A stretch of 64,000 nt of DNA, taken from contig NZ_PDHO01000002.1 of NCBI RefSeq assembly GCF_002887815.1, positions 1 through 64,000 on the forward strand, given 5' to 3'. Shown one piece after another: positions 31,824 through 43,570 of this stretch (its first letter is position 1; every line of letters starts with the position of its first letter). The position numbers and the translations under genes are program-made. Source of the stretch: Mycobacterium sp. ENV421 (lineage in GTDB: Bacteria > Actinomycetota > Actinomycetes > Mycobacteriales > Mycobacteriaceae). A model generated the notes under the pieces. It ran no database searches, was not told the DNA's origin, and saw only the letters and a program-made list of their open reading frames with translations.

Positions 31824-33283
31824 CGATTCCCCTTGTCCTGCAACGCCGTCAGGATCTCCTGCCCCAGCATCGTGACGTCACCGGCGCCCATCGTGACCAC
31901 GACGTCACCCGGGCGCGCCGACGCGGCGACCTGCGCGGCCACCGCCGAGAAGTCGGCGACATAATGCACCGGCACGCTGACGTGCTGGGCCACCGTCGCG
32001 CCGCTGATCCCGGCGATCGGCTGCTCACGCGCCGCGTAGACGTCGAGGACGAACACCTCGTCGGCGGTATCGAGCGCGCTGCCGAAGTCACGCGCGAAAG
32101 TCTTTGTGCGCGAATACAAATGCGGTTGGAACACCACGATGCTGCGCGCGCCGACGATCGTGGGATGCCCGGTCCGGTCCTGCTGGGCGACCGCCCGCAG
32201 CGCGGTCAGCGCGGCCCTGACCTCGGTCGGATGATGGGCATAGTCGTCGAAGACCCGCACCCCGTCGGCCGTGCCGACCAACTCGAAGCGCCGCCGCACC
32301 CCCTCGAACCCGGCCAACCCGTCGAGCACCTCGTCGATCGGCGCACCGGCCTCGACCGCGGCCAACAGCGCGCCCAGGGCATTGAGTGCCATGTGCCGGC
32401 CCGGCACCGCCAGCCGCAACACCCGCTGATGAGCCTCGCCGGCCAATTGGATGTGGGCGACCGCACCGGTGCCGTGCTGCTCCCAGCCGATCAGCGCACC
32501 GGCCAGTCCGTCTGCCGGGCCTTCCCCGTAGCGCAAGACCCGAACCCCAAGGGCCGCACTGCGTTCGGCCAGTGCGGCCGAACCGGGATCGTCCGCGCAC
32601 GCCACCAGGGCGCCGCCGGGCGCCAGGCGTTCGACGAACGCGTCGAACACCGCGGTGTAGGCGTCTGCGCTACCGAAGAAGTCGAGGTGGTCGGCCTCGA
32701 TGTTGGTCACCACCGCCACATCCGGGGTGTACTCGAGCAGCGAGCCGTCGCTTTCGTCGGCCTCGGCGACGAAACAGTCGCCACTTCCGTTGTGCGCGTT
32801 GGTCCCCGCCTCGCCGAGATCACCGCCGACGGCGAACGACGGATCCAGCCCGGCATGCTGCAGCGCGACGATCAGCATCGAGGTCGTCGTGGTCTTGCCG
32901 TGGGTGCCGGTCACCATCAGCGTGCGGAAACCGGCCATCAGTTTGGCCAGGACCACCGGGCGCAGAATCACCGGGATCGCCCGCTTGCGTGCCTCCACCA
33001 GTTCGGGATTGGTCTTCGGGATCGCCGCGTGGGTGGTGATCACCGCGGTCGGGCCGCCCGGCAGCAGGTCGAGGTTGGCCGCATCGTGACCGATGCTGAT
33101 CAGCGCTCCGCGCGCCCGCAACGCCACCACACCGCGGGAGTCCTTGGCGTCGGAACCCGACACCAGGCCCCCGCGGTCCAGCAGGATCCGGGCGATACCC
33201 GACATCCCCGCGCCGCCGATGCCCACCATGTGCACGCGCTGCAGTTCCGGTGGCAGCGCCCGGGGACCCGTCGGCGCGGTCAT
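31820..33283 (-). CDS. murC: UDP-N-acetylmuramate-L-alanine ligase
   Basis: A 487-residue ATP-dependent ligase that adds L-Ala to UDP-MurNAc in the cytoplasm. The N-terminal Rossmann domain has [20 protein letters not shown]. The ATP loop is [18 protein letters not shown] (about residues 119-136), with the MurC-typical His between the T and [24 protein letters not shown] and [15 protein letters not shown] (about 330-344) complete the family set. It sits between murG and ftsQ, with 4-bp overlaps at both ends. All key residues are present. Confidence 0.97.
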   Translation of the reverse strand: MTAPTGPRALPPELQRVHMVGIGGAGMSGIARILLDRGGLVSGSDAKDSRGVVALRARGALISIGHDAANLDLLPGGPTAVITTHAAIPKTNPELVEARKRAIPVILRPVVLAKLMAGFRTLMVTGTHGKTTTTSMLIVALQHAGLDPSFAVGGDLGEAGTNAHNGSGDCFVAEADESDGSLLEYTPDVAVVTNIEADHLDFFGSADAYTAVFDAFVERLAPGGALVACADDPGSAALAERSAALGVRVLRYGEGPADGLAGALIGWEQHGTGAVAHIQLAGEAHQRVLRLAVPGRHMALNALGALLAAVEAGAPIDEVLDGLAGFEGVRRRFELVGTADGVRVFDDYAHHPTEVRAALTALRAVAQQDRTGHPTIVGARSIVVFQPHLYSRTKTFARDFGSALDTADEVFVLDVYAAREQPIAGISGATVAQHVSVPVHYVADFSAVAAQVAASARPGDVVVTMGAGDVTMLGQEILTALQDKGNR

Positions 33284-34389
33284 CGGCGGACCTTTCCGGC
33301 GTGCGCGACGTCGAGGGCCACCGCGGCGACCCGCTGCGCGGCGTCCCGGTGGCCGACCCGCGCGGCGGCCGCCGTCATCGCCTGCAGTCGCGGCGGGTCG
33401 GTCAGCAGGCCGACCACCTCGCGGGCGATGAACTCGGGGGTGAGCTGGGCGTCCTCGACCAGCAGCCCGCCGCCGGGGTTGACCACCGGCAGCGCGTTGA
33501 GGCGCTGCTCGCCGTTGCCGATCGGTAGCGGTACGTAGACCGCGGGCAATCCGACCGCCGACACCTCGGCCACCGTCATCGCGCCGGAGCGGCAGATCGC
33601 CAGGTCGGCGGCGGCGTAGGCCAGGTCCATCCGGTCCAGGTAGGGCACCGCGACGTACGGCGGGTCGGCCGGCTGGGTGCTGCGCAGGTCGAGGGTGTTC
33701 TTCGGGCCGTGGGCGTGCAGGACCGCGATGCCCGCCGCGGCCAGATCGGCGGCCGCAGCGGCCACCGCACGGTTGATCGACGCCGCGCCCTGCGAACCGC
33801 CGAACACCAGCAGCACGGTGGCGTCGTCGGCGAATCCGAAATACTCGCGGGCCTGCGCGCGCAACCCGACCCGATCCAGCGAGGTGATCGACGCCCGCAC
33901 GGGCATGCCCACCACCTCGGCGTGCCGCAGCCCCGAATCGGGTACGGCGGCCAGCACTCTGCGGGCGCCGCGGGCGCCGAGTTTGTTGGCGATCCCGGCG
34001 CGCGCGTTGGCTTCGTGCACGACGACGGGAATGCGACGGCGCCGCGCCGCCAGGTAGGCGGGAACGGCGACATACCCACCGAACCCGATCACCACGTCGG
34101 CGGCGACGTCGTCGAGCACGGCACGGGTTTCCCGCACCGCGCGGCGGACCCGCAGCGGCAGGCTCATCAGGTCGCCGTTGAACGTGCGCGGCAGCGGCAC
34201 AGCGGTGATGAGTTCCAGGTCGTAGCCGCGGTCGGGCACCAGCCGGGTCTCCAGACCGCGCGGGGTGCCCAATGCGGTGATCCGGATATCCGCGTCCAGC
34301 GCTCTGAGCGCGTCAGCCACCGCCATGGCCGGTTCGACATGCCCGGCGGTGCCTCCACCGGCAAGCACAACCGACACCGAGTCACTCAC
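33280..34389 (-). CDS. murG: MurG glycosyltransferase (lipid II synthase)
   Basis: A 369-residue membrane-associated GT28 enzyme adding GlcNAc from UDP-GlcNAc to lipid I. The first glycine-rich loop [20 protein letters not shown] (about residues 9-28) has the HxxP motif. A second G loop is [15 protein letters not shown]. The UDP-binding region reads [20 protein letters not shown], then [20 protein letters not shown]. The start overlaps the ftsW stop and the end overlaps murC, each by 4 bp. Confidence 0.97.
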   Translation of the reverse strand: MSDSVSVVLAGGGTAGHVEPAMAVADALRALDADIRITALGTPRGLETRLVPDRGYDLELITAVPLPRTFNGDLMSLPLRVRRAVRETRAVLDDVAADVVIGFGGYVAVPAYLAARRRRIPVVVHEANARAGIANKLGARGARRVLAAVPDSGLRHAEVVGMPVRASITSLDRVGLRAQAREYFGFADDATVLLVFGGSQGAASINRAVAAAAADLAAAGIAVLHAHGPKNTLDLRSTQPADPPYVAVPYLDRMDLAYAAADLAICRSGAMTVAEVSAVGLPAVYVPLPIGNGEQRLNALPVVNPGGGLLVEDAQLTPEFIAREVVGLLTDPPRLQAMTAAAARVGHRDAAQRVAAVALDVAHAGKVRR

Positions 34390-36050
34390 CCGTAACGCTG
34401 ACCTTCCAATGTGCGGGACCGCCGTGCGCGACTGCTTCCCTCTTTCGGCTGCTGCGCGCTGTTACGCGGAGCGTCACCATGATGCCCTGAGCGTCGGGTG
34501 GGTCGCTGAGCCGTCCTGGTTTTGGCAGGTAGAGCGGCACGGTCGCGGGTGGACTGGGTTGCGCGGGCCGGTTTCTTGGCCGGTTTCTTCTCCGGCCTGG
34601 CCGGGCGGGCCGGCCGCGCGGGTTTGGCGGCTTTGGTGGCCTTGGCGGCGTTCGGCCTGCTGCGCAGCCGGTCGCGCACCGCCTCCACCCGGGAGGGCGC
34701 ATAGGGCTCGGGCAGCGGGAGTCGCAGGATGCGGTTCATCCGGTCTTCGCGGCCCGCGCGCAGCGCCGCGACCGCCTCCGGTTCGTGACGGGCCGCGTTG
34801 GCCATCAGGCCGATCATGAACAGCGTTGTCGCCGTTGATGTTCCACCGGCGGAGATGAGGGGCAGCTGGATTCCGGTGACGGGCAGCAGGCCGATGACGT
34901 AGCCGACGTTGATGAACACCTGGCCGACCACCCACATGGTGGCCGAGGCGGTGAGCAGCCGCAGGAACGGGTCAGCCGAGCGGCGGGCAATCCGCATGCC
35001 GGTGTACGCGAACAGCCCGAACAGGGCCAGCAGCCCGAAGGCGCCGACGAAGCCGAGTTCCTCACCGATGATCGCGAAGATGAAGTCGTTGTGGGCGTTG
35101 GGCAGGTAGTTCCACTTCGCGGTGCCCTGCCCCAGCCCGTCGCCGAAGACACCGCCGTTGGCCAGCGCGAACTTGGCCTGCCGGGCCTGGTATCCCGAGC
35201 CCTGCGCGTCGGCGCCGGGATCCAGCCACGACCGCACCCGGTCGGAGCGGTAGCCCTCGGAGACCGCCAGTACGGCGGCGGCCGCGACCGCGGCGCCGAG
35301 CGAGGTGACGAACACCTTCAGCGGCAGGCCGGCATACCAGAGCAGCGCCAGCAGGATGATGCCCAGCGACACGGTCTGCCCGAGGTCGGGCTGGGCGACG
35401 ATGAGCACCAGCGCGACCACGGCGGCGGGGATCAGCGGGATCAGCAGTTCGCGCAGCGACGCGTGTTCCAGGCGCCGGGTCGCCAGCAGGTGCGCGCCCC
35501 AGATGGCGAACGCGATCTTGGTCAGCTCCGAGGGCTGCATCGACAGCCCGGCGACGACGAACCAGCCGCGGGAACCGTTGGATTCGTGACCGATACCCGG
35601 GATCAGAACCAGCACCAGCATCACGATCGTGATGGCGAACGACGCGAACGCGGTGCGGCGCAAGAAGTTCACCGGCAACCGCAGTGCGATCCAGCAGGCG
35701 AACAGACCCAGCACCGTCCACATCACCTGGCGGCCGAAGATCGCCCAGGGCGAGCCGTCCTCGTCGTAGGAGTGCACGCCCGACGCCGACAGCACCATCG
35801 TCAGGCCGAGCGTGACCAACAGCGCGGCCACCGAGATGATCAGGTGGAACGACGTCATCGGCCGGCCCAGCCAGGCGCCGAACCTGCGGTGCACCTCGAA
35901 GCGGTGGTTGGCAGGCGCCTCGGTGGCGGCGACCGGCGCGGTGGTGGCCTCGGTGTCCGGTGCGTCGACGGCGTCGGTGTCGGCCTCGACGGTGGAGTCG
36001 GTCGTGTCGGCCGAGCCGCGACGGCGCAGCCGGGACAGCATCGTGGGCAC
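34386..36050 (-). CDS. ftsW: FtsW septal peptidoglycan polymerase (SEDS)
   Basis: A 554-residue SEDS glycosyltransferase working with PbpB. A cytoplasmic N-terminal part (about 1-68) is followed by ten membrane helices from about residue 70 to 435. The catalytic Asp region is in the large external loop ([20 protein letters not shown] is close to it, with the preceding DRVRSWLDP), and [14 protein letters not shown]-type [20 protein letters not shown] is typical. The signature [15 protein letters not shown] occurs at about 390. A basic C-terminal tail of roughly 110 residues rich in Lys, Arg, Ala and Pro could contact FtsZ. It is longer than the E. coli protein, as expected for mycobacteria. 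Confidence 0.94.
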   Translation of the reverse strand: MPTMLSRLRRRGSADTTDSTVEADTDAVDAPDTEATTAPVAATEAPANHRFEVHRRFGAWLGRPMTSFHLIISVAALLVTLGLTMVLSASGVHSYDEDGSPWAIFGRQVMWTVLGLFACWIALRLPVNFLRRTAFASFAITIVMLVLVLIPGIGHESNGSRGWFVVAGLSMQPSELTKIAFAIWGAHLLATRRLEHASLRELLIPLIPAAVVALVLIVAQPDLGQTVSLGIILLALLWYAGLPLKVFVTSLGAAVAAAAVLAVSEGYRSDRVRSWLDPGADAQGSGYQARQAKFALANGGVFGDGLGQGTAKWNYLPNAHNDFIFAIIGEELGFVGAFGLLALFGLFAYTGMRIARRSADPFLRLLTASATMWVVGQVFINVGYVIGLLPVTGIQLPLISAGGTSTATTLFMIGLMANAARHEPEAVAALRAGREDRMNRILRLPLPEPYAPSRVEAVRDRLRSRPNAAKATKAAKPARPARPARPEKKPAKKPARATQSTRDRAALPAKTRTAQRPTRRSGHHGDAPRNSAQQPKEGSSRARRSRTLEGQRYG

Positions 36051-36055
36051 GGCCT

Positions 36056-37516
36056 TTACCGCGCCGTGGCGCGCACGGCGGCGGCGAACGCGTCGCCCCG
36101 GTCGGCGTAGCCGGCGAACTGGTCGAACGACGCGCCGGCGGGGGCCAGCAGCACCGTGTCGCCGGTGTGGGCCAGGCTCGCGGCGGCGGCGACGACCTCG
36201 GTCATCACCCGGGCGCCCAGGCCCGGAGCAGAGGCGTCGACCACTCGAGTCTCATGAGTAACACCTGACTCATTGGTCTCATGCACCACAGCATCCTCCC
36301 GCGTCACCACCTGGATGACGGGGACATCGGGCGCGTGTCGCGATAACGCCTCGGCAACCACCGCACGGTCATGGCCGATCAGCACCGCACCGGCCAGCCG
36401 GTCCGCCACCCGGGCGACCAGGTCGTCGACCGATGCGCCCTTGAGCATGCCGCCGGCCACCCACACGACCCGCGGATACGCGGTGATCGATGCCTGCGCG
36501 GCGTGCGGGTTGGTGGCCTTGGAGTCGTCGACGTACACCACCCCGTCGACGACGCCCACCTCCTCCGCACGGTGCCGCCCGACCCGGAACGTGCTCAGCG
36601 CGTCGGTGATCGAGGCGGGCGCGACGCCGACGGCGCGGGCCAGCGCCGCCGCGCCCAGCGCGTCGAGGACACCGACCGGACCCGCCACCGAGATCGCCTC
36701 GACCGGGGCCAGTTCGAGATCGTCGGCGAACGCGCGGTCGACGAGCATGCCGTCGCGCACGCCGAGTTCCCCGGTGTCCGGCTCCCCCAGCCGGAAACCG
36801 ACCTTCACGGCTGCGGCCGCGCCCGGCAGCAGACCGCTCGCAACCGGGTCGTCGAGACCGACGACCGCGACCCGGCCGTCGAGCACCCGGGCCTTCGCGG
36901 CGGCGTAGGCCTCCATCGACCCGTGCCAGTCCAGGTGGTCTTCGGCGACGTTGAGCACCGCCCCGGCCGCCGGGCGCAGCGACGGCGCCCAGAACAGCTG
37001 GAAGCTCGACAGCTCCACCGCCAGGATGTCCGCCGGCTGATCCAACACGTCCAGTACCGGGTCGCCGATGTTGCCGCACAACACCGCGCGACGGCCGTCG
37101 GCGACCAGCATGGCGTGCAGCATCGACGTCGTGGTGGTCTTGCCGTTGGTGCCGGTGACCACCAGCCAGCGCCGCGGCGGACCGTAGTGGCCTGCGGCAT
37201 CAAGGCGCCAGGCCAGCTCGACGTCACCCCAGATCGGCAGTCCGGCCCCGGCGGCCGCGGCCAGCACCGGTGCGGTCGGCGGAAAGCCCGGGCTGGTCAC
37301 CACCAGGGCGAAGTCCCTGATGGACACGACCGCCTCGGCCGGGGTGATCGCATGGATTCCGTTGTCGGCCAACGCTTTCAACGATTCGGCGTTGTCGTCG
37401 CAGACCCAGATGTGCACGTCGAGCGACGCCAGTGCCGACACCACCGCACGCCCGGTCACCCGGGCGCCGGCCACCAGCACCTGCGCCCCTGGGGTCAGCG
37501 GCTCCAGCCCGGGCAT
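36056..37516 (-). CDS. murD: UDP-N-acetylmuramoyl-L-alanine-D-glutamate ligase
   Basis: A 486-residue cytoplasmic ligase adding D-Glu. Motifs: [16 protein letters not shown] (UDP-binding, about residues 15-30), [20 protein letters not shown] (ATP loop, about 117-136), [19 protein letters not shown], and [20 protein letters not shown] (about 329-348) with the Mur ligase Asp and Lys residues. An extra loop after about residue 405 ([20 protein letters not shown]) lengthens the C-terminal domain compared with E. coli MurD. The gene starts one base after the mraY stop. Confidence 0.96.
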   Translation of the reverse strand: MPGLEPLTPGAQVLVAGARVTGRAVVSALASLDVHIWVCDDNAESLKALADNGIHAITPAEAVVSIRDFALVVTSPGFPPTAPVLAAAAGAGLPIWGDVELAWRLDAAGHYGPPRRWLVVTGTNGKTTTTSMLHAMLVADGRRAVLCGNIGDPVLDVLDQPADILAVELSSFQLFWAPSLRPAAGAVLNVAEDHLDWHGSMEAYAAAKARVLDGRVAVVGLDDPVASGLLPGAAAAVKVGFRLGEPDTGELGVRDGMLVDRAFADDLELAPVEAISVAGPVGVLDALGAAALARAVGVAPASITDALSTFRVGRHRAEEVGVVDGVVYVDDSKATNPHAAQASITAYPRVVWVAGGMLKGASVDDLVARVADRLAGAVLIGHDRAVVAEALSRHAPDVPVIQVVTREDAVVHETNESGVTHETRVVDASAPGLGARVMTEVVAAAASLAHTGDTVLLAPAGASFDQFAGYADRGDAFAAAVRATAR

Positions 37517-37517
37517 G

Positions 37518-38597
37518 TCAGGCCCCGATGGCCGACAGCCACTCGCCGTAGAACAGCGCCACGCCGAGGCCGCAGGCGATCGCGGTGAGCAACCAGAACC
37601 GGATGATCACCGTCGTCTCCGCCCAGCCGACCAGCTCGAAATGATGGTGGAACGGCGCCATCCGGAACACCCGTCGCCCGGTGGTGCGGAACGCCAGGAT
37701 CTGCACCACCACCGACGTCACCTCGGCGACGAACAGCGCGCCCAGCACCACCGCGAGTACCTCGGTGCGACTGGTCACCGACAGGCCGGCGATCATCCCG
37801 CCCAGGGCCAGCGACCCGGTGTCGCCCATGAAGATCTTGGCCGGTGCGGCGTTCCACCACAGGAAGCCGATGCACGCCCCGGCGGTGGCCGCCGCGAGCA
37901 GCGCCAGATCCAGCGGGTCACGCACGTTGTAGCAGCCCAGTCCGGGGGCGGTCGCGCAGGCGTTGCGGTACTGCCAGAACGTGATCAGCACGTACGCGGC
38001 ACTGACCATGGCCATGCTGCCGCCGGCCAGCCCGTCCAGGCCGTCGGTGAAGTTCACCGCGTTGGACCAGGCGCTGACCACAACGACGGCGAACAGCACG
38101 AACAGCAGCGGGCTCAGCGTGACCGTGGCGATCTCGCGCACATAGGACAGCTCTGGACTGCCCGGCGTGAGCCCGTCGGAGTTGCGGAACTGCAGCACGA
38201 GGATGCCGAACAGCACAGCGGCGGTGATCTGCCCGACCGTCTTGGCGGTCTTGTTCAGGCCGAGGTTGCGGGAGCGGCGGATCTTGATCAGGTCGTCGAT
38301 GAATCCGACCGCGCCGAGCGCGGTGGCCAGGCCCAGCACCAGCAGACCGGAGGCCGACGGGCCGTCGCCGTCGAGCGCGAGACCGACCAGGTGGGTGCCG
38401 AAATAGCCGGCCCAGATCCCGACGATGATCGCCACGCCGCCCATCGACGGTGTGCCGCGTTTGGTCTTGTGGCTCGGCGGCCCGTCCTCGCGGATCTCGT
38501 GGCCGAAACCCTGGCGGGTGAACAGCTTGATCAGCGCCGGCGTCAGCAGGATCGAGACCGCCAGCGCGATCGCGACGGCGACGAGGATCAGTCTCAT
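37518..38597 (-). CDS. mraY: Phospho-N-acetylmuramoyl-pentapeptide transferase MraY
   Basis: A 359-residue integral membrane enzyme joining UDP-MurNAc-pentapeptide to undecaprenyl or decaprenyl phosphate to form lipid I. Ten membrane helices are visible. Signature sequences are [19 protein letters not shown] (about residues 40-58), [16 protein letters not shown] (catalytic Asp pair), [15 protein letters not shown] (about 187-201) and [12 protein letters not shown] (about 257-268). Its ATG overlaps the murF stop by 4 bp. Confidence 0.97.
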   Translation of the reverse strand: MRLILVAVAIALAVSILLTPALIKLFTRQGFGHEIREDGPPSHKTKRGTPSMGGVAIIVGIWAGYFGTHLVGLALDGDGPSASGLLVLGLATALGAVGFIDDLIKIRRSRNLGLNKTAKTVGQITAAVLFGILVLQFRNSDGLTPGSPELSYVREIATVTLSPLLFVLFAVVVVSAWSNAVNFTDGLDGLAGGSMAMVSAAYVLITFWQYRNACATAPGLGCYNVRDPLDLALLAAATAGACIGFLWWNAAPAKIFMGDTGSLALGGMIAGLSVTSRTEVLAVVLGALFVAEVTSVVVQILAFRTTGRRVFRMAPFHHHFELVGWAETTVIIRFWLLTAIACGLGVALFYGEWLSAIGA

Positions 38598-40075
38598 GAG
38601 GCGCCCTCGTCGAGCAGGGCTTCGGCCAGCGAGCCGAGGCCCGCCGAATTGGAGGCCTTCACCAGGACGACGTCACCGGGCTGCAGTTCGGCACGCAACA
38701 CCGCCAGGGCAGCGTCGGCGTCGGCGACCATGGTGGATTCCGAACCCCAGGATCCCTCCATGACCGCCCCGTGGTGCATGGCGCTCATGGGCCTCCCGGT
38801 TCCGACGACGACGAGTCGACTGATATCTAAGCGCACGGCCAGCCGGCCGACACGATCATGCTCGGTTATCGACTCGTCCCCCAGCTCGGCCATCTCACCG
38901 AGCACCGCCCAACTGCGGCGCGTTTCACCCGAGCGGGCCATCACGGCCAGCGCCCGCAGCCCGGCCTTCATCGAGTCGGGGTTGGCGTTGTAGGCGTCAT
39001 TGACGATGGTGACGCCGTCGGCGCGGGTGTGCACCTCCATCCGGTGCCGCGACGCCGGCCCCGCGGTCGCCAGTGCGGCGGCCACCTGCTCCGGCGTCGC
39101 CCCGCATTCCAGGGCCACCGCCGCCGCGGACAGGGCGTTGCCGACCTGATGCTCGCCGTGCACGGCCAGCTGCACCTCGGCGGAGCCGGCCGGGGTCAGC
39201 AAGGTGAAGCGCGGCTGCGCCAGCTCGTCGAGCCGAACGTTCTCGGCGCGGATGTCGGCCGCCTCGGACTGCCCGACCCGCACCACCCGGGCGGCGGTCC
39301 GGTCCGACATCGCCGACACCAGCGGATCATCGGCGTTCAGGATTGCCACCCCGGAGGCCGGAACTGCTTCTACCAGTTCGCCTTTGGTGGCGGCGATCAC
39401 CTCACGCGAGCCGAACTCACCGAGGTGCGCGGTGCCCACGTTGAGCACCACCGCGATCGACGGCGGCGCGATCGCGGCGAGCGCGGCGATGTTCCCGAGG
39501 TGGCGGGCCGACATCTCCAGGACCAGGTAGTCGGTGTCCTCGGTCGCCCGCAGCACGGTCCAGGGCAGCCCGAGCTCGTTGTTGAACGAGCCGGGCGGGG
39601 CGATGACCTCGCCCAACGGGCGCAGCACCGCGGCGATCAGATCTTTCGTCGACGTCTTGCCCGACGATCCGGTGACCCCGACGATCGTCAGACCGCCCGC
39701 CACGAGTTCGGCCGCGACCGCCGCGGCCAGCTTCGACAGTGCCGCCAGCACGGCGGCACCGGAGCCGTCGACGTCGTGTTCGAGCACCCCGGCTCCCGCG
39801 TCGGCGGCCACCGCCGGCGGCACCACGATCGCGGGCACCCCCACCGGCCGGGCCGCGAGCACCGCGGCCGCACCCGCCGCGGCGGCGGCCTCGGCGAAGT
39901 CGTGTCCGTCGCTGCGGGCACCCGGCAGCGCGAGGAACAAACCACCCGGACCCACGGCGCGCGAATCGAATTCGACGGTCCCGGTGACGATCCGCTCGGC
40001 CGCCGCGTCCGCGCTGATGTCGGCGAGTTCGCCGCCGACGATCTCGGCGATCCGGGCGACGGACAGCGCGATCAT
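38594..40075 (-). CDS. murF: UDP-MurNAc-tripeptide-D-alanyl-D-alanine ligase
   Basis: A 493-residue cytoplasmic ligase completing the pentapeptide by adding D-Ala-D-Ala. The ATP loop is [20 protein letters not shown] (about residues 132-151). Other blocks are [37 protein letters not shown] and [19 protein letters not shown] (about 356-374). The C-terminal part includes [14 protein letters not shown]. Translation is coupled to murE and mraY by 4-bp overlaps. Confidence 0.97.
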   Translation of the reverse strand: MIALSVARIAEIVGGELADISADAAAERIVTGTVEFDSRAVGPGGLFLALPGARSDGHDFAEAAAAAGAAAVLAARPVGVPAIVVPPAVAADAGAGVLEHDVDGSGAAVLAALSKLAAAVAAELVAGGLTIVGVTGSSGKTSTKDLIAAVLRPLGEVIAPPGSFNNELGLPWTVLRATEDTDYLVLEMSARHLGNIAALAAIAPPSIAVVLNVGTAHLGEFGSREVIAATKGELVEAVPASGVAILNADDPLVSAMSDRTAARVVRVGQSEAADIRAENVRLDELAQPRFTLLTPAGSAEVQLAVHGEHQVGNALSAAAVALECGATPEQVAAALATAGPASRHRMEVHTRADGVTIVNDAYNANPDSMKAGLRALAVMARSGETRRSWAVLGEMAELGDESITEHDRVGRLAVRLDISRLVVVGTGRPMSAMHHGAVMEGSWGSESTMVADADAALAVLRAELQPGDVVLVKASNSAGLGSLAEALLDEGAS

Positions 40076-41613
40076 GCGCCCGCTCCCCGCGCGTCGAGGG
40101 CGGCCGCGAGCTCGGCACGGTCGTCGAAGGGACGGGTCTGTCCGGCCGCGGTCTGGCCCTTCTCGTGCCCCTTCCCCGCGATCACCACGACGTCGCCGCT
40201 GCGGGCCCAGCCCACCGCGTGCCGGATCGCCGCGCGCCGGTCCCCGATCTCGATGACCTCAGCGCCGTCGGCGCCTCCGGCGCCGGCCATGATCGCGGCC
40301 CGAATCGTCGCGGGATCCTCGTTGCGGGGGTTGTCGTCGGTGACGATCACCAGGTCGGCGAGCTCGGAAGCGATGCGGCCCATGGGTTCCCGCTTTCCAG
40401 GATCGCGGTCGCCGCCGGCGCCGAAGACCACCGCCAGCCGGCCCTGCGCGGGCTTGAGGGTCGCCAGCACCGCCTGCAGCGCACCGGGTTTGTGGGCGTA
40501 GTCGACGACCGCCAGGAAGTCCTGCCCCCGGTCGATCGGTTCCAGGCGGCCGGGCACAGCCGCCGCGCGCAACCCGGGTGCGGCCTGTTCGGGTGACACC
40601 CCGATGGCGTCGAGCATCGCCAGCGCCAGGAGCGCGTTGGCGACGTTGTAGCGCCCGGGCAGGCGGATCCGCAGCCGGTGATGCACCCCGGCGGGGTCCA
40701 CCGCGGTGAACTCCTGGGCACCGCCGTCGAGCACCATGATGTCCTCGGCCCGCCAATCCGCCGGGTGGCCGTCGGCGGACACCGTCACCGAATCGTCGGC
40801 CCGGCGGGCCATGTCGCGGCCCGCATCGTCGTCGACGCAGATCACCGACACCGCGGCGTGCGCCGGTGAGGCCGGATCGAACAACCGCGCCTTGGCTTCG
40901 AAGTAGGCGGCCATCGTGGGATGGAAGTCGAGGTGGTCGCGGGACAGGTTGGTGAAACCGCCGACGGCGAACCGGATGCCGTCGGTGCGACCGAGTTCGA
41001 GGGCGTGGCTGGAAACCTCCATCACGGCGGTGTCGACGCCCTTCTCGGCCATCACCGCCAACAGCGCCTGCAGCGCCGGGGCCTCCGGGGTGGTCAGTGC
41101 GCTGGGCACGTCCTCCCCGGCGATCCGGACACCGACGGTGCCGATGAGCCCGGGAACACGGTCGGCCGATCGCAGGCCCGCCTCGATCAGGTGGGTGGTG
41201 GTGGTCTTGCCGGAGGTTCCGGTGACGCCGACGACCACAACGCGGTCTGACGGGTGCCCGTAGACCGCGGCGGCCAGTTCACCGAGCACGGCGCGGGGCT
41301 GCGGATGCAGCAGGACCGGGATGGGTGCCGGTTCGCCGAGCAGGCGGTGGATGACGGCCACCCCTTCGGCGTCGGTGAGCACGGCGACGGCCCCGCCCTC
41401 GACGGCGGCCTTGGCGAATTGCGCGCCGTGAGCCGAAGAGCCGGGCAACGCGGCGAACAGGTCCCCGCCCACCGTGTCCTGGCCGCGCAGGGTGACACCG
41501 GTGATTCGCACGTCGGGCGTCGTGCCGCCGGAAGCCGGAACTGCGCCGACCCGGGCGGCCAGCGTCGGCAAGGTCAGCGCCGGCGTGGCGCGGGGCCGCA
41601 GGGCGTTGGTCAT
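40072..41613 (-). CDS. murE: UDP-MurNAc-L-Ala-D-Glu-meso-DAP ligase
   Basis: A 513-residue cytoplasmic ligase. The ATP loop is [18 protein letters not shown] (about residues 129-146). [15 protein letters not shown] (about 200-214), [17 protein letters not shown] and [16 protein letters not shown] are family blocks. DDNPRNEDP (about 449-457) matches the DNPR specificity motif for meso-diaminopimelate rather than lysine, as expected in mycobacteria. The start follows the pbpB stop by 37 bp; the N-terminal residues [13 protein letters not shown] are not very conserved. Confidence 0.96.
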   Translation of the reverse strand: MTNALRPRATPALTLPTLAARVGAVPASGGTTPDVRITGVTLRGQDTVGGDLFAALPGSSAHGAQFAKAAVEGGAVAVLTDAEGVAVIHRLLGEPAPIPVLLHPQPRAVLGELAAAVYGHPSDRVVVVGVTGTSGKTTTTHLIEAGLRSADRVPGLIGTVGVRIAGEDVPSALTTPEAPALQALLAVMAEKGVDTAVMEVSSHALELGRTDGIRFAVGGFTNLSRDHLDFHPTMAAYFEAKARLFDPASPAHAAVSVICVDDDAGRDMARRADDSVTVSADGHPADWRAEDIMVLDGGAQEFTAVDPAGVHHRLRIRLPGRYNVANALLALAMLDAIGVSPEQAAPGLRAAAVPGRLEPIDRGQDFLAVVDYAHKPGALQAVLATLKPAQGRLAVVFGAGGDRDPGKREPMGRIASELADLVIVTDDNPRNEDPATIRAAIMAGAGGADGAEVIEIGDRRAAIRHAVGWARSGDVVVIAGKGHEKGQTAAGQTRPFDDRAELAAALDARGAGA

Positions 41614-41650
41614 TGGGTTGTCACCCTACCGAGCCGACACCGTGAACCGG

Positions 41651-43570
41651 TTATGTGGCCTGAAGGATCAACGGCGCGCCGGGATCCGGCGAGAGCGGGA
41701 CGTTCTGCCGCTGCAGCAGCCAGGCCGCGATGTTGTGGAACAGCGGCGCCGCCGAGTGACCTGGCGTTCCGTCCGGGTTGCGCTGCGGGTTGTTCATCAT
41801 GATGCCGATGACGTAGCGGGGATCGTCGGCGGGCGCCATGCCGGCGAAGGTGATCCAGTAGACGTCGCTGTAGTAGCAGCCGCACGCCGGGTTGATCTGC
41901 TGGGCCGTTCCCGTCTTGCCTGCGATCTGATAGCCGTCGACGGCGGCCGGCGCCCCGGTGCCCTGCTGGTAGCCCATCGGGTCGCGCTGGACAATCGCAC
42001 GGAACATGTTGCGCACCGTACGGGCGGTCTCGGGCGACACGACCCGGATGCCGGCTGGCTGCGGCTCTTCAGTACGGGTGCCATCCGGGGCGACGGTGGC
42101 CTTGACGATCCGCGGCGGGATCCGCATTCCGTCATTGGCGATGGCCTGGTACATCCCGGTCATCTGCAGCAAGGTCATCGAAAGACCCTGCCCGATGGGC
42201 AGATTCGAGAACGTGCTGCCCGACCACTGGTCGATCGGCGGCACCAGGCCCGAACTCTCACCGGGCAGACCCACATTGGTGCGCTGCCCGAGGCCGAACT
42301 TGCCGAGCATGTCGTAGTAGCGCTCCGGCCCGATCCGCTGCGCAAGCATCAAGGTGCCGACGTTCGACGACTTCCCGAACACGCCGGTGGTGGTGTACGG
42401 CATCACGCCGTGGCTCCACGCGTCGTTGACGGTGACGCCGCCCATGTTGATCGAACCGGGCACCTGCAGCACCTCGTCGGGGTTCGACAGCCCGTACTCG
42501 ATCACCGAGGAGGCGGTGACGATCTTGTTCACCGATCCCGGCTCGTATGGCGAGGTGACCGGCAGATTGCCCAGCTGCTTGTCCTGCTGCCGACCGATGT
42601 CCTGGCTGGGGTCGAAGGTGTTGTCATTCGACATCGCCAGCACTTCACCGGTTTTCGCGTCCAGCACCACCGCGGAGACGTCCTTGGCGCCGGAAGCGTC
42701 CTTGGCCATCTGGACCTGCTGCTGGACGTAGAACTGGATGTCGTCGTCGAGGGTCAGCTGCACGGTGGAGCCGTTGACGGCGTCGTGCTTGTTGCGGTAG
42801 CTGCCGGGGATGACGACACCGTCGGAGCCACGGTCGTAGGTGATGGAGCCGTCGGTGCCGGACAACTTCGAGTCCATCGAGTCCTCGAGGCCGAGCAGAC
42901 CGTGGCCGTCCCAGTCGATCCCGCCGACGATGTTGGCCGCCAGGGCGCCGCCGGGATACTGGCGCAGGTCTTGGCGTTCGGCGCCGATCTCGGGGAACTT
43001 CTTGGTGATGGCATCGGCGATCGCCGGATCGACCGCGCGGGCCAGATAGACGAAGGTCTCGTTGCTGCGCAGCTTCTTGAGCAGGGTGGCCGCATCGGGC
43101 TTGTTGTTGAGCTTGCCTGCGACCTCGGTGGCGATCTGGGTGAGCCGTTTGTCGGGATCCGGCGCGGAAGGCGACTTCTCCTTCGCCTCGGTCAGCTGCT
43201 TGCGGATCTTGGCGGGCTGGAAGGTCAGCGCCCTGGCTTCGATGGTGAAGGCCAGCTTGTCGAAATTGCGGTCGACGATGCTGCCGCGCACCGCCTTCTC
43301 GACATCGGTCACCTTGAGCTGGCTGGCGGCCTCGGCACGCAGACCGGCGGCCTGTGGCACCTGCAGGTTGAACAGCTGGATGGCGGCCACGCCGATGGCC
43401 AGGAAGATGACGATGTTGCCCGCTCGGTGCCGGAAGACGAATGACGCTGTGCGGGAGCCGCTTTCGATGATCTCACGGGTCCGACGAGCCTTTGCCGAAC
43501 GGCCGGGACCGGGATCCGGTTGAGCCTTGCCCGCGGAGGTGCGCTGCCGTTTGGAATCCCGGCGACTCAC
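41651..43570 (-). CDS. pbpB: Septal transpeptidase PbpB (FtsI/PBP3)
   Basis: A 639-residue bitopic class B penicillin-binding protein that cross-links septal peptidoglycan. A basic cytoplasmic N-terminus and one helix (about residues 48-68) precede the dimerisation domain. The transpeptidase motifs are intact: SVNK (catalytic Ser, in YEPGSVNKIVTASSV, about 345-360), SSN (FGKSSNVGTL, about 403) and KTG (QIAGKTGTAQQI, about 559). Two cysteines follow the KTG motif (PACGCYY). Its ATG overlaps the FtsL-like gene stop by 4 bp. Confidence 0.96.
   Translation of the reverse strand: MSRRDSKRQRTSAGKAQPDPGPGRSAKARRTREIIESGSRTASFVFRHRAGNIVIFLAIGVAAIQLFNLQVPQAAGLRAEAASQLKVTDVEKAVRGSIVDRNFDKLAFTIEARALTFQPAKIRKQLTEAKEKSPSAPDPDKRLTQIATEVAGKLNNKPDAATLLKKLRSNETFVYLARAVDPAIADAITKKFPEIGAERQDLRQYPGGALAANIVGGIDWDGHGLLGLEDSMDSKLSGTDGSITYDRGSDGVVIPGSYRNKHDAVNGSTVQLTLDDDIQFYVQQQVQMAKDASGAKDVSAVVLDAKTGEVLAMSNDNTFDPSQDIGRQQDKQLGNLPVTSPYEPGSVNKIVTASSVIEYGLSNPDEVLQVPGSINMGGVTVNDAWSHGVMPYTTTGVFGKSSNVGTLMLAQRIGPERYYDMLGKFGLGQRTNVGLPGESSGLVPPIDQWSGSTFSNLPIGQGLSMTLLQMTGMYQAIANDGMRIPPRIVKATVAPDGTRTEEPQPAGIRVVSPETARTVRNMFRAIVQRDPMGYQQGTGAPAAVDGYQIAGKTGTAQQINPACGCYYSDVYWITFAGMAPADDPRYVIGIMMNNPQRNPDGTPGHSAAPLFHNIAAWLLQRQNVPLSPDPGAPLILQAT

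Noticed and set aside
31718-33538. 606-codon plus-strand open frame
   Set aside because: It is entirely antisense to murC and murG, whose motifs are complete. Long antisense frames are usual at this GC content.
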